Assembly: GCA_964473485.1 (NCBI GenBank) | Contig: CAYYPH010000004.1 | Coordinates: 62,001 to 126,000 of the forward strand | DNA length: 64,000 nt | Origin: CAIVAT01 sp964473485 | Lineage (GTDB): Bacteria; Bacteroidota; Bacteroidia; Bacteroidales; FEN-979 | Reading direction: 5' to 3' | Part shown: one piece after another, positions 25,196-33,089 of the stretch | How the letters are laid out: every line of letters starts with the position of its first letter | How positions within the stretch are numbered: position 1 is the first letter of the stretch | Made by a program: the position numbers and the translations under genes | Notes under the pieces: model-generated | What the model was told of the DNA's origin: nothing | Database searches by the model: none | What the model saw: only the letters and a program-made list of their open reading frames with translations

Positions 25196-26203
25196 TCAGA
25201 ACTTGAATTCCTTGTAATCCGCTTTGCCGAATATTGAAACAGACTGGTACTTTACGGCTGCAAAATCGATCTTCTTCAGGTCGATCTTACGGATATCGTA
25301 ATTATCGTAGGTTCGGAAATAGTAGGTTCGGTTGCTGATGTCTCCCACCACGGAATAGGAGGTGAACTGGGGAGTTTCAGAGACCCACCGCCAATAGAGA
25401 ACTCCCTGTGGGAGATCGACCGTATTGAGCATCGACCAGGCGCGGTTCACCGCGTCGAAATCGGTCGGGACTTTGGCCTGGGTGGCGTTCAGCGCAGCCA
25501 TGCGGCAAAATTTTCCGGTCGATGAAAAGTCGAATGACTCGAAGGTCTCTTCATTGAAAGGCTTACCCTGATATTTTGCCCAATTTTTCAGTTGCTCTTC
25601 AAACACGGGATCGTTGGTTAGCGCCCCGACCTTGTTTTCATGGATCACGGCCCTGCCATCAATGAACTCCACGACCACAGCGCGGCCGCTGGCGTCGGAG
25701 ATAGCGTAGTGTTGCGTCAGCGCGATCCCTGGTGCGAGATCGTCGAAGTCGGCAGATGAGTAAAAGGTATTTGATTTGATAAAGGTGACCGCTTCGTCCA
25801 CCGTCCTGGTGTTCCCGAGTAAATAGGCAGGCAGATCCTTTACATGGTAAGCGCCTTCCTTTTTCTCCATATACTTGCTTGCATCCAGTTGCAATGAACT
25901 GCAGATCAGTCCGTGTTCGTTCATGCCGTCGCTATACAGCAGGTCTGAGTGGCTCATCCCGACAAAGCCGTATTTTGTGGTAAAGGACCCGATCTGGTGA
26001 TTCCGGGGCACGATGGCTATCTCGGCATGCAAGTCCCCGGGCCATTCCATGGCACGCCCGAAGAAATAATGACCCAGGTCGTTTTTAAAGATAAACCAGG
26101 TACAGGCCTGCAAATAACCTGATGCCGAAAGAACAATGACGGTCAGGACGATCATCAGTCGTAACCATGACGACCGGCGGATCTTTGATTTTGGATTTTT
26201 CAT
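25196..26203 (-). CDS. choloylglycine hydrolase/penicillin V acylase-family Ntn hydrolase
   Basis: A signal peptide (LMIVLTVIVLSASGYLQA) is followed directly by Cys34 in ACTWFIFKNDLG, the N-terminal nucleophile exposed by cleavage. GRAMEWPGD (Arg50, with Glu53 where the family usually has Asp) and ALTNDPVFEEQ, supplying the conserved Asn, follow the Ntn pattern. Family members cut amide bonds of conjugated bile salts, penicillin V or N-acyl homoserine lactones. The Asp to Glu change beside the conserved Arg and the exported location set this one apart from typical bile-salt hydrolases. Its position beside two amidohydrolases suggests a shared theme of amide cleavage; the substrate is unknown. 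Confidence 0.83.
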   Translation of the reverse strand: MKNPKSKIRRSSWLRLMIVLTVIVLSASGYLQACTWFIFKNDLGHYFFGRAMEWPGDLHAEIAIVPRNHQIGSFTTKYGFVGMSHSDLLYSDGMNEHGLICSSLQLDASKYMEKKEGAYHVKDLPAYLLGNTRTVDEAVTFIKSNTFYSSADFDDLAPGIALTQHYAISDASGRAVVVEFIDGRAVIHENKVGALTNDPVFEEQLKNWAKYQGKPFNEETFESFDFSSTGKFCRMAALNATQAKVPTDFDAVNRAWSMLNTVDLPQGVLYWRWVSETPQFTSYSVVGDISNRTYYFRTYDNYDIRKIDLKKIDFAAVKYQSVSIFGKADYKEFKF

Positions 26204-26448
26204 GATTTATCTGATTTGTTGTGATTCACTGCAATTTCTATCAGTTTGGGCGATGATTTACATCTGAAAAGTAAAAATATGATAAATATCTATCTCATGA
26301 CCTGCCCGGCAAGTTTTTTAACACAATGGGCCGCTAAGGTTAATCTTTTCTCCGTTAACTGAAAGAAGCCTGTCGCAGGACAGGGTTCAATGCGTATTGT
26401 CTTGTTAGCTGGACCGCTGTTTATCAGCCGAACACCTGCATGCTGTGT

Positions 26449-26847
26449 TCAGGCCAGTTCTCTTCCTTTCAAATAGGCGATCCCGAGGTACTTTTTCCGC
26501 GTTGCATCATCCACGGCCAGGATGGAATGGAAGTAGATGTGATCGACCGCCTGGATGCCGGGGTATTTGAGGCTCCAGTTGTCGAGGATCTTTTCCATCG
26601 ACTCCCGGAATCCCTTTTCACGGTAAACTTTTTCGTTGAAGAAGGTGGGATGCATGACAATGGCCTTCCGGATCTTCAGCAGCGGGGGCTCGAAGATCCG
26701 GGGGACCTGAATGTCGAGGCCTTTCAGTACCAAGAAGACCAGGTTTACGATCACCAGCATCTTCGCGAGGATGAAAAAAAACACGGGGATCGGCGGGCGC
26801 CCGAACAGCTGTTGTTTTTTAATGATGGAGCGCGCCATGATGGTCAT
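26449..26847 (-). CDS. small membrane protein of unknown function
   Basis: The start at 26847 (MTIMARSIIKK) was chosen because upstream codons only shadow the esterase gene. The 132-residue product has one long hydrophobic segment (PVFFFILAKMLVIVNLVFLVL, residues about 20-40) and a charged soluble part with motifs KYPGIQAVDHIYFHSIL and KKYLGIAYLKGREL. I recognise no family. It begins 11 bases after the esterase stop on the same strand, so the two are likely co-transcribed and translated together. It could help anchor or export the esterase, but nothing in the sequence shows this. Confidence 0.6.
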   Translation of the reverse strand: MTIMARSIIKKQQLFGRPPIPVFFFILAKMLVIVNLVFLVLKGLDIQVPRIFEPPLLKIRKAIVMHPTFFNEKVYREKGFRESMEKILDNWSLKYPGIQAVDHIYFHSILAVDDATRKKYLGIAYLKGRELA

Positions 26848-26858
26848 GACCAGGAGGA

Positions 26859-27947
26859 TCAATCCAGTCCTTTTTCCTTCAGCCAGGCCGACACCAGGTT
26901 GGCAATATCCAGGTTGTTCAGGTCGGAGAACGGGAAATGGGTGTTGCCCTTGATCCCGATCTCCGGGAGGTACACGATCGTCACATCGCCACCGTGCCGG
27001 TTCACGGCGTCCCTCCACAGCCGGGCCATTTCAAGGCGCACGCGCCAGTAGTCCTGGCCCGGGTTGGCGTGCGGCCGGGCGGGGATGAAATCGCCATAGT
27101 AGATCACGATAGGGATCCTGGTCAGCCGCATGAACTCCTCCTGCGGTACACCCACCGCCTCCAGCGTGCCGCCCGAACTTACCTTTGGTTCAGGTACCTG
27201 GCGGTCGGGAAAAAGAAAGCCGCTTCCCGGCTCAAACGACACAATGGCTTTGACATGCTCACTCCTGATGGCGGTCCGCCAGCCCATGCCCCCCGAATGC
27301 GAATGGGTGACCAAGATGGCCGGACCGATCCGGCTGAACAACGCAGCGACCGCTTCGGCATTCACCTGCACGTCGATCGGCCCGACATTGGGGGTCATGG
27401 AACGAAAATACTGGTCGATCGCGGCCGGGTCGCGCGAAAATTGCACCCCTTCGAAATAATCCGGCCATATGCCGATGCGGAACAGGTCGAACCAGTACTG
27501 TTCGTCGGGGGTGGGCTCAATGTGTGCCGTTACGGTGCTGCGGCCGGCGCCGCCCCGCCTGGGCTGGTCGACCAGGTAAACCGGGAAGCGCCTGCGGAGG
27601 AAGATGTTCTGAAAGCCCTCGCGCCCGTCGGGCGTTGTTTGCCATGTTTTGGAGAACTGGCCGAAGCCGTGCCACATCACCAGGGGGTATTTGCGTGCAT
27701 GAACAGGGACCTGGTAAAAGACGAAGGCATGGTCGCCGTGCAGCGTCTGCCCGGCCCGGGTGGGATGGTACGGGTCGAAGGTGCCGGTGTCGCGGATCAC
27801 GATGCCGCCAACGGCAAAGCTGCCCTGCTCCTTTATCAGGATCCGGCCGGGATGGTCATGGCTTTTCATGCCGGCACAGGAGCAAGCCAGTAAAAACACC
27901 AGGCACCCGGAGGCAGGGATAAGGCGGTTGATCAAGGTGTTCAGCAT
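26859..27947 (-). CDS. lipoprotein alpha/beta-hydrolase (esterase-like)
   Basis: A lipoprotein signal with lipobox LLAC (Cys22) is followed by an alpha/beta-hydrolase domain: YPLVMWHGFGQFSKTW for the oxyanion loop, the nucleophile Ser218 in THSHSGGMG and a late His in NTHFPFSDLNNLD. Segments VYLVDQPRRGGAGRS and PIVIYYGDFIP suit the remaining strands. The fold resembles large secreted esterases of Bacteroidota and Proteobacteria that act on bulky esters. The lipid anchor puts it in the envelope. Downstream and coupled to it is a small membrane protein. Substrate unknown. Confidence 0.82.
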   Translation of the reverse strand: MLNTLINRLIPASGCLVFLLACSCAGMKSHDHPGRILIKEQGSFAVGGIVIRDTGTFDPYHPTRAGQTLHGDHAFVFYQVPVHARKYPLVMWHGFGQFSKTWQTTPDGREGFQNIFLRRRFPVYLVDQPRRGGAGRSTVTAHIEPTPDEQYWFDLFRIGIWPDYFEGVQFSRDPAAIDQYFRSMTPNVGPIDVQVNAEAVAALFSRIGPAILVTHSHSGGMGWRTAIRSEHVKAIVSFEPGSGFLFPDRQVPEPKVSSGGTLEAVGVPQEEFMRLTRIPIVIYYGDFIPARPHANPGQDYWRVRLEMARLWRDAVNRHGGDVTIVYLPEIGIKGNTHFPFSDLNNLDIANLVSAWLKEKGLD

Positions 27948-28037
27948 GGATGTTGATTGTATGTCGTTATTTTTTTCGGGGCTGGCCGATCAAGGTCAGC
28001 AAGTTTAGTTTGCTTTACCATCCATGGCTTTTTCAGT

Positions 28038-28586
28038 TTACAACGGTGACTTTGCCAGCCGCAGAAGTTCGTTCGTCGTTTTCCAGTTCCTGGTGGTGGC
28101 CGTCACCTTCAGTTTTGCTTCCAGGAACCCGTTGCCCAGCTTTGTCGATCCATAACCATGCGGGAGGTAAAGGTACACGGCATCGCCGTCAACCACGAAC
28201 GCTTCACCCTCCATCATCCTGCCTTCAAAGACCTCAGGTTCAACCTTCGCGGGCAGTCCCGCCAGGAACGTAACGTGCAGGAAGGCCTTGTCCTTGCCTG
28301 GGTCGCTGGCAAACGGGTTCCCGTCGATGATCCGTTCCAGCTTTCCGACCGGCAACACAAGCACCGGCACATCAATGCCAGCATCACCCGCGACCCTTTC
28401 ACGGATGGCCCGTGCGAGTTCAACGGGGTCCGCCCTGTTACCGGAAAATACGACGTTCCCGCTTGGGAGGTAGGTCTTTATGTCGCGGAATCCAAGGCTT
28501 TCAAACGACTTCCGCAACGCGTCCATTTTGATGAGGTTATATCCGGTTACGTTGATTCCCCGCAGTAATGAAATGTATACGTTCAT
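28038..28586 (-). CDS. DUF1697 protein
   Basis: Complete 182-residue DUF1697 protein with the family start YISLLRGINVTGYNLIKM, the motif LGFRDIKTYLPSGNVVF, and the C-terminal TATTRNWKTTNELLRLA. The family is widespread in bacteria and has no established function. The gene has its own promoter and is followed by an unrelated operon. Confidence 0.9.
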   Translation of the reverse strand: MNVYISLLRGINVTGYNLIKMDALRKSFESLGFRDIKTYLPSGNVVFSGNRADPVELARAIRERVAGDAGIDVPVLVLPVGKLERIIDGNPFASDPGKDKAFLHVTFLAGLPAKVEPEVFEGRMMEGEAFVVDGDAVYLYLPHGYGSTKLGNGFLEAKLKVTATTRNWKTTNELLRLAKSPL

Positions 28587-28643
28587 ACGGTCGATATTTC
28601 AGGGCGGTTTATGGCTGACCCGGTTTTGTACCGGGCGTTCCTT

Positions 28644-28651
28644 CAAAGATA
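28644..28651 (-). promoter_or_regulatory. predicted -7 element of the DUF1697 gene
   Basis: TATCTTTG on the minus strand is a perfect TAnnTTTG match 57 bases ahead of the start. No clear -33 TTG is present. Confidence 0.5.
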
Positions 28652-28698
28652 GAAAAAAAGTCGGTAAAACCGGCGTACGTTCATTTTTATCCCGGCAT

Positions 28699-30102
28699 TC
28701 AATGTTTCCAGAGCCGTTCCATCTGCTCGAGGGTTTTCCCTTTGGTCTCGGGAACGATCTTCCAGACAAACCAGGCCGAGAGGACACACATTACAGCGTA
28801 GATCCAGTAGGCGAATCCATGGTTGAACTGTGCGGTGAGCCAGGATGACTTGTCGAGGACAGGGAAAGTAACGGAGACCAGGAAGTTCGAGATCCATTGG
28901 GCGGCCACTGCCACTGCCATGGCCCGTCCGCGGATACGGTTCGGGAATATCTCTGACAGGAGCACCCAGGTGACAGGCCCCCAGGAAACGGCAAAACAGG
29001 CAATGTATAGCAGCATGAACACCAGCGAAGAGATGCCCACCGACCGGAAGTAAAAGGTGAGCCCGAGGGCCGTCATCGCCACGGCCATGCCCAGCGCCCC
29101 GGTGATCTGCAGGGGCCTGCGGCCGAAGCGGTCGACGGTAACGATGGCCAGCACGGTGAAGGAGAGGTTGATAACCCCCACGACGATGGTCTGCAGCAGG
29201 GCAGCGTCGGTTTTCGATCCCATGTTCCTGAAGATCTCGGGGGCATAGTAGAGGATGACGTTGATGCCGCCGAACTGCTGGAAGACGGAGAGCAGGATAC
29301 CGATGACGATGACTTTGTAACCATACGAGAACATCTTTCCCGAATGACGGGTCACGGAGGAGGTGATTTCTTCAAGTATCGCGGCGGCTTTTTCGCGGCC
29401 ATTGACCTGTTCGAGCACCCGTGCGGCCTTCTCCGGCTTGTTTTTCAATACCAGGTATCGGGGTGTTTCCGGCACGAAGAAAAGCAACGTCAGGAACAGT
29501 GCTGCGGGGAGGATCTCGGAGGCGAACATCCACCGCCATCCGGTCTGGTGCAGCCAATCCTCGTTGCCCTGCAGGGCGATGAAATAGTTGACGAAATAGA
29601 CCAGCAGCATGCCGAAGATGATGGCAAACTGGTTCCAGGAGACCAGCCGGCCGCGGATGCCGGGGGGCGCAACCTCAGCAATGTACATGGGCGAAAGCAT
29701 GGAAGCCAGTCCCACCCCGATCCCACCGATGATGCGGTAAATGATAAAATGAGGCAGGAAGGTATGGTCGCCCTGCCCAAGGGGGCGGATAAGCATCTCA
29801 GGCCAGGCGGAACCCAGGGCGGAGACCAGGAAGAGAACGGCAGCCAGCATCATCCCTTTTCTGCGGCCGAGGTACAGGCTGACCAGCCCGCCCGTGAAGC
29901 CACCGATGATGCAACCGATCAGTGCGCCCGATACGGCCAGCCCGAGCCGCGAATTGGCGGCCATTTCCGACAGGCCCGCCGGCTCGATGAAGAACTTTTC
30001 AAGCGACCGGACCGTGCCCGAGATCACCGCGGTGTCGTAACCAAAAAGCAACCCTCCCAGCGTAGCCACCAGGGTAAGCGCATAAACATAGCCCTTTTTC
30101 AT
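28699..30102 (-). CDS. xylE: sugar porter (XylE-like D-xylose:H+ symporter)
   Basis: A 12-segment MFS transporter of the sugar porter family: GGLLFGYDTAVISG in helix 1, the loop GRRKGMM, PETPRYLVL after helix 6, QQFGGINVILYYAPEIF in helix 7, DRFGRRPL and the terminal PETKGKTLEQME. These are the hallmarks of XylE, GalP and AraE. D-xylose is the likely substrate because xylose isomerase and xylulokinase lie immediately upstream on the same strand. A repeat-bearing gap of 134 bases separates it from xylA, so it may be transcribed with xylA or alone. The symbol rests on context. Confidence 0.85.
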   Translation of the reverse strand: MKKGYVYALTLVATLGGLLFGYDTAVISGTVRSLEKFFIEPAGLSEMAANSRLGLAVSGALIGCIIGGFTGGLVSLYLGRRKGMMLAAVLFLVSALGSAWPEMLIRPLGQGDHTFLPHFIIYRIIGGIGVGLASMLSPMYIAEVAPPGIRGRLVSWNQFAIIFGMLLVYFVNYFIALQGNEDWLHQTGWRWMFASEILPAALFLTLLFFVPETPRYLVLKNKPEKAARVLEQVNGREKAAAILEEITSSVTRHSGKMFSYGYKVIVIGILLSVFQQFGGINVILYYAPEIFRNMGSKTDAALLQTIVVGVINLSFTVLAIVTVDRFGRRPLQITGALGMAVAMTALGLTFYFRSVGISSLVFMLLYIACFAVSWGPVTWVLLSEIFPNRIRGRAMAVAVAAQWISNFLVSVTFPVLDKSSWLTAQFNHGFAYWIYAVMCVLSAWFVWKIVPETKGKTLEQMERLWKH

Positions 30103-30150
30103 GCCGTGTGATTTTTCAATGTGATGTATTTCCCGGCAGAAAACTCATAC

Positions 30151-30216
30151 AAATGTTCAATTTTAAATTTTGACATTTGAATTTTGAATTTTGAATTTGC
30201 ATTTTAAATTTTGATA
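30151..30216. repeat. CAAAATT-word intergenic repeat
   Basis: A 66-base run of degenerate 7-base words (CAAAATT, here seen on the plus strand as AATTTTG) in the xylA-transporter gap. It is one of at least eight such runs in the window. Confidence 0.7.
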
Positions 30217-30236
30217 TTAGGTTGTCCTGGTAAGGA

Positions 30237-31541
30237 TCAGATAAACGAGTTGATAAGTTGCTCCAGGTACTCCTGCTTCCCGCTTACCTGCTGCGGCCCG
30301 TGGTGATTTGCGGCGATCCGGCAGAGTTCCTCAAGCGAAAATCTGCCCTGCTCAAAGGCAACTCCATCGCCGGTGGAGAATGACTTGTACCGCTCCTGTT
30401 TCTTCTGCAGGTAATCCGACTCATGAAGTATCCGGTCGGCAATGATAAGCGCCCGGGCAAAGGTGTCCATGCCCGAAATATGGGCGATGAAAAGATCCTC
30501 AGCATCGGTGCTGTTGCGCCGTAGTTTTGCATCGAAATTGATCCCTCCGTCGGTGAAACCTCCCGCCTGCAGGATCTCCAGCATCGCCTCTGTGACCTCA
30601 TAGATGTTGGTGGGAAACTCATCGGTGTCCCAGCCGTTCTGGTAATCGCCCTTGTTGGCATCTACCGACCCGAAGAGCCCCGCGTCGGCGGCCATCCTGA
30701 TCTCGTGGGCAAAACTGTGCCCGGCCAGGGTGGCATGATTTACTTCGACATTCAATTTGAAATCGTGCTGAAGCTGATGCTTCAGGATGAACCCGATGAC
30801 CGTGGAGGCATCGTAATCGTACTGGTGCTTGGTGGGTTCCATGGGCTTTGGTTCGATCAGGAAGGTGCCGGTGAACCCTTTCTTACGGCCGTGATCGCGG
30901 GCCAGTGACAGAAACATGCCTAAATGTTCCAGCTCTTTGCGCGTGTCGGTGTTGTGGAGCGACAGGTATCCTTCGCGCCCGCCCCAGAAAACGTAGTTGC
31001 GTCCCCCCAGCTCGATCGTCGCTTCGATGGCGTTCTTCACCTGCACGGCGGCATTGGTCAGAACCACGAAATCGGGATTGGTGGCCGCCCCGTTCATGTA
31101 GCGGGGATTGGAAAAGATGTTGGCAGTGCCCCACAAAAGGCGGATCCCGGTTTCCTGCTGCAGCTGTTTCGCTGCCGGCAGTATCTTCTCCAGCCGCTTT
31201 TCGATGTCGAACACGCTGCCATCGCCAACCAGGTCGGTATCGTGAAAACAGTAAAAATGAACGCCCAGCTTGACCATGAATTCGAACGCGGCATCGAGCC
31301 TGCGTTTTGCTTTTTCCAGCTCCCCGGAAGGCTCGTCCCACGGAAATCTCCTCGTTCCCGGCCCGAACGGGTCCGATCCCGTTCCGCAGAACGAGTGCCA
31401 GTATGCCACGGCATACCTCAGGTGCTCCTTCATGGGCTTTCCCCTAACCTCTCGATTTTGGTCATACCATTTGAATGCCAGCGGATTCCTGCTTCCCGGC
31501 CCCTCGTAATCAATTTTTCCGACAGTTTTGAAATACTCCAT
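30237..31541 (-). CDS. xylA: xylose isomerase
   Basis: A 434-residue class II xylose isomerase. Catalytic His100 and Asp103 lie in YCFHDTDL, the metal and sugar site includes FWGGREGYLSLHNTD, IEPKPMEPTKHQYDYD, NVEVNHATLAGHSF and GSVDANKGD. It converts D-xylose to D-xylulose in the cytoplasm with magnesium or manganese. It lies 11 bases downstream of xylulokinase, so translation is coupled. No residue that matters for catalysis is missing. Confidence 0.97.
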   Translation of the reverse strand: MEYFKTVGKIDYEGPGSRNPLAFKWYDQNREVRGKPMKEHLRYAVAYWHSFCGTGSDPFGPGTRRFPWDEPSGELEKAKRRLDAAFEFMVKLGVHFYCFHDTDLVGDGSVFDIEKRLEKILPAAKQLQQETGIRLLWGTANIFSNPRYMNGAATNPDFVVLTNAAVQVKNAIEATIELGGRNYVFWGGREGYLSLHNTDTRKELEHLGMFLSLARDHGRKKGFTGTFLIEPKPMEPTKHQYDYDASTVIGFILKHQLQHDFKLNVEVNHATLAGHSFAHEIRMAADAGLFGSVDANKGDYQNGWDTDEFPTNIYEVTEAMLEILQAGGFTDGGINFDAKLRRNSTDAEDLFIAHISGMDTFARALIIADRILHESDYLQKKQERYKSFSTGDGVAFEQGRFSLEELCRIAANHHGPQQVSGKQEYLEQLINSFI

Positions 31542-31552
31542 ATTTGAACGAT

Positions 31553-33040
31553 TTAGTCAGTTTCTGTTTGACGGTCGAGGGCCAGTTCCCAACGGCGGTA
31601 TGCATCTGCAACCGCATGCTGCTGTCCGGGGTCGGGCCCGAAGGTTTTGATACATTTCAGCATTCCCAGGGCCTCGGTCTCGTCCCTGTACAATCCGGCT
31701 CCGAGGGCGGCACCCCTGGCCGCCCCCAGGGCCCCGTCGGTGTCGTAGAGTTCGAGGGCGATATCCTGGAGAGAGGCAAGCGTTGAGCAGAAGACCCTGC
31801 TCAGGAACATGTTGGCATGCCCGGCCCTGACCAGTTTTGTCACCATCCCCGACTCCTCCATGATCTTCATCCCGTAGCGGAAGGCGAAGGCGACCCCCTC
31901 CTGGACCGCCCGGCAGAGGTGAGCCTGTCCGTGAATGTTGAAGTTCAGCTGTGCGAAGGAGGCTCCGGGCGACCTGTTCTCCAGCATCCGTTCGCTACCG
32001 TTGCCAAACGGCAGGAAGGTAAGACCGTCGCATCCGGCCGGAACACCGGCTGCCATCTGGTCCATCAGCCTGTAGCCGCCGATACCGGTCGCGCGGCGCA
32101 ACCAGCTGTTTGAAATGCCTGTGCCGTTGATGCACAGCAATATCCCCAGCCTGGGGCGTTGGGCCGAATGGTTCACGTGTGCAAAAGTGTTGACGCGCGA
32201 CAGCGGATCCGACTGCAGCCGGTCGGTGACGCCGTAAACGACTCCCGAAGTTCCTGCTGTGGCGGCCGTCTCTCCCGGCCCGGTGACCCCGAGCGAGAAG
32301 GCATTGTTGGGCTGATCGCCGGCGCGGTAGGTGACCGGGATACCGGCCGGCAGACCCAGTTCATCGGCCACCTGCGCAGTGAGCCGTCCCTGCATCCCGA
32401 AGGTGGGAACCGTGTCGGGAACCAGGTCCGGCGAAATGCCTGCCGCTTCCAGCAGGAACCCGGCCAGTGCGTTCTCCCTGAAATCCCAGAGGATGCCCTC
32501 GGAAAGCCCGCTTAAGGTGGTTGAAACCTCGCCCGTCATCCGCAGTGCGATATAATCGCCGGGAAGCATGATCTTCCGGATCGTGCGGTACAACTCCTCT
32601 TCATGGTTTTTCAGCCAGTAAAGCTTTGAAAGGGTGAAGTTCCCCGGAGAGTTCAGCAGGCGCTCCATGCATCTTCTCTCCCCGGCCCTGGAAAACAGCG
32701 ATTTCCCGCTCTCCACTGCCCGGCTGTCGCACCAGATGATGGCTGGCCGCAGCGGCTGCAGGTTCCGGTCGACCGCCACCAGGCCGTGCATCTGGTAGGC
32801 GATGCCGATGGCAGCGACGGCGGATGGCCGGATACCGTTCTCGTTCATCACCTGCCGTATGGCAAGGGCTGCGTTGTTCCACCATTCCTGCGGGGCCTGT
32901 TCCGCCCACCCGGGGTACGGGGATGAAATCTCCATTTCATGATCGGGGCAGGCGGCCGAACCGGCACACCGTCCGGTTTCTACCTCAAGCACGGAGACCT
33001 TCACGGCCGAACTCCCAATATCAAGTCCAAGGGTGTACAT
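31553..33040 (-). CDS. xylB: xylulokinase
   Basis: A 495-residue FGGY-family kinase starting TLGLDIGSSAVKVSVLE (phosphate 1 motif). GIAYQMHGLVAVD corresponds to the substrate-binding GQMHGLV of XylB, YRAGDQPNNAFSLGV holds the catalytic Asp, and ATAGTSGVVYGV the phosphate 2 motif. It phosphorylates D-xylulose to xylulose 5-phosphate for the pentose phosphate pathway. It lies directly upstream of xylA and 49 bases downstream of an AbgT-type transporter gene on the same strand. Confidence 0.95.
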   Translation of the reverse strand: MYTLGLDIGSSAVKVSVLEVETGRCAGSAACPDHEMEISSPYPGWAEQAPQEWWNNAALAIRQVMNENGIRPSAVAAIGIAYQMHGLVAVDRNLQPLRPAIIWCDSRAVESGKSLFSRAGERRCMERLLNSPGNFTLSKLYWLKNHEEELYRTIRKIMLPGDYIALRMTGEVSTTLSGLSEGILWDFRENALAGFLLEAAGISPDLVPDTVPTFGMQGRLTAQVADELGLPAGIPVTYRAGDQPNNAFSLGVTGPGETAATAGTSGVVYGVTDRLQSDPLSRVNTFAHVNHSAQRPRLGILLCINGTGISNSWLRRATGIGGYRLMDQMAAGVPAGCDGLTFLPFGNGSERMLENRSPGASFAQLNFNIHGQAHLCRAVQEGVAFAFRYGMKIMEESGMVTKLVRAGHANMFLSRVFCSTLASLQDIALELYDTDGALGAARGAALGAGLYRDETEALGMLKCIKTFGPDPGQQHAVADAYRRWELALDRQTETD

Positions 33041-33089
33041 GCTTTTTAATCTATTTCCTCACTGCGTCTGACATAAAAATACCGACATT

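Noticed and set aside
26937..27893. 318-codon plus-strand open frame opposite the esterase
   Set aside because: The minus strand encodes a lipoprotein hydrolase with nucleophile and His; the plus frame has no protein features.
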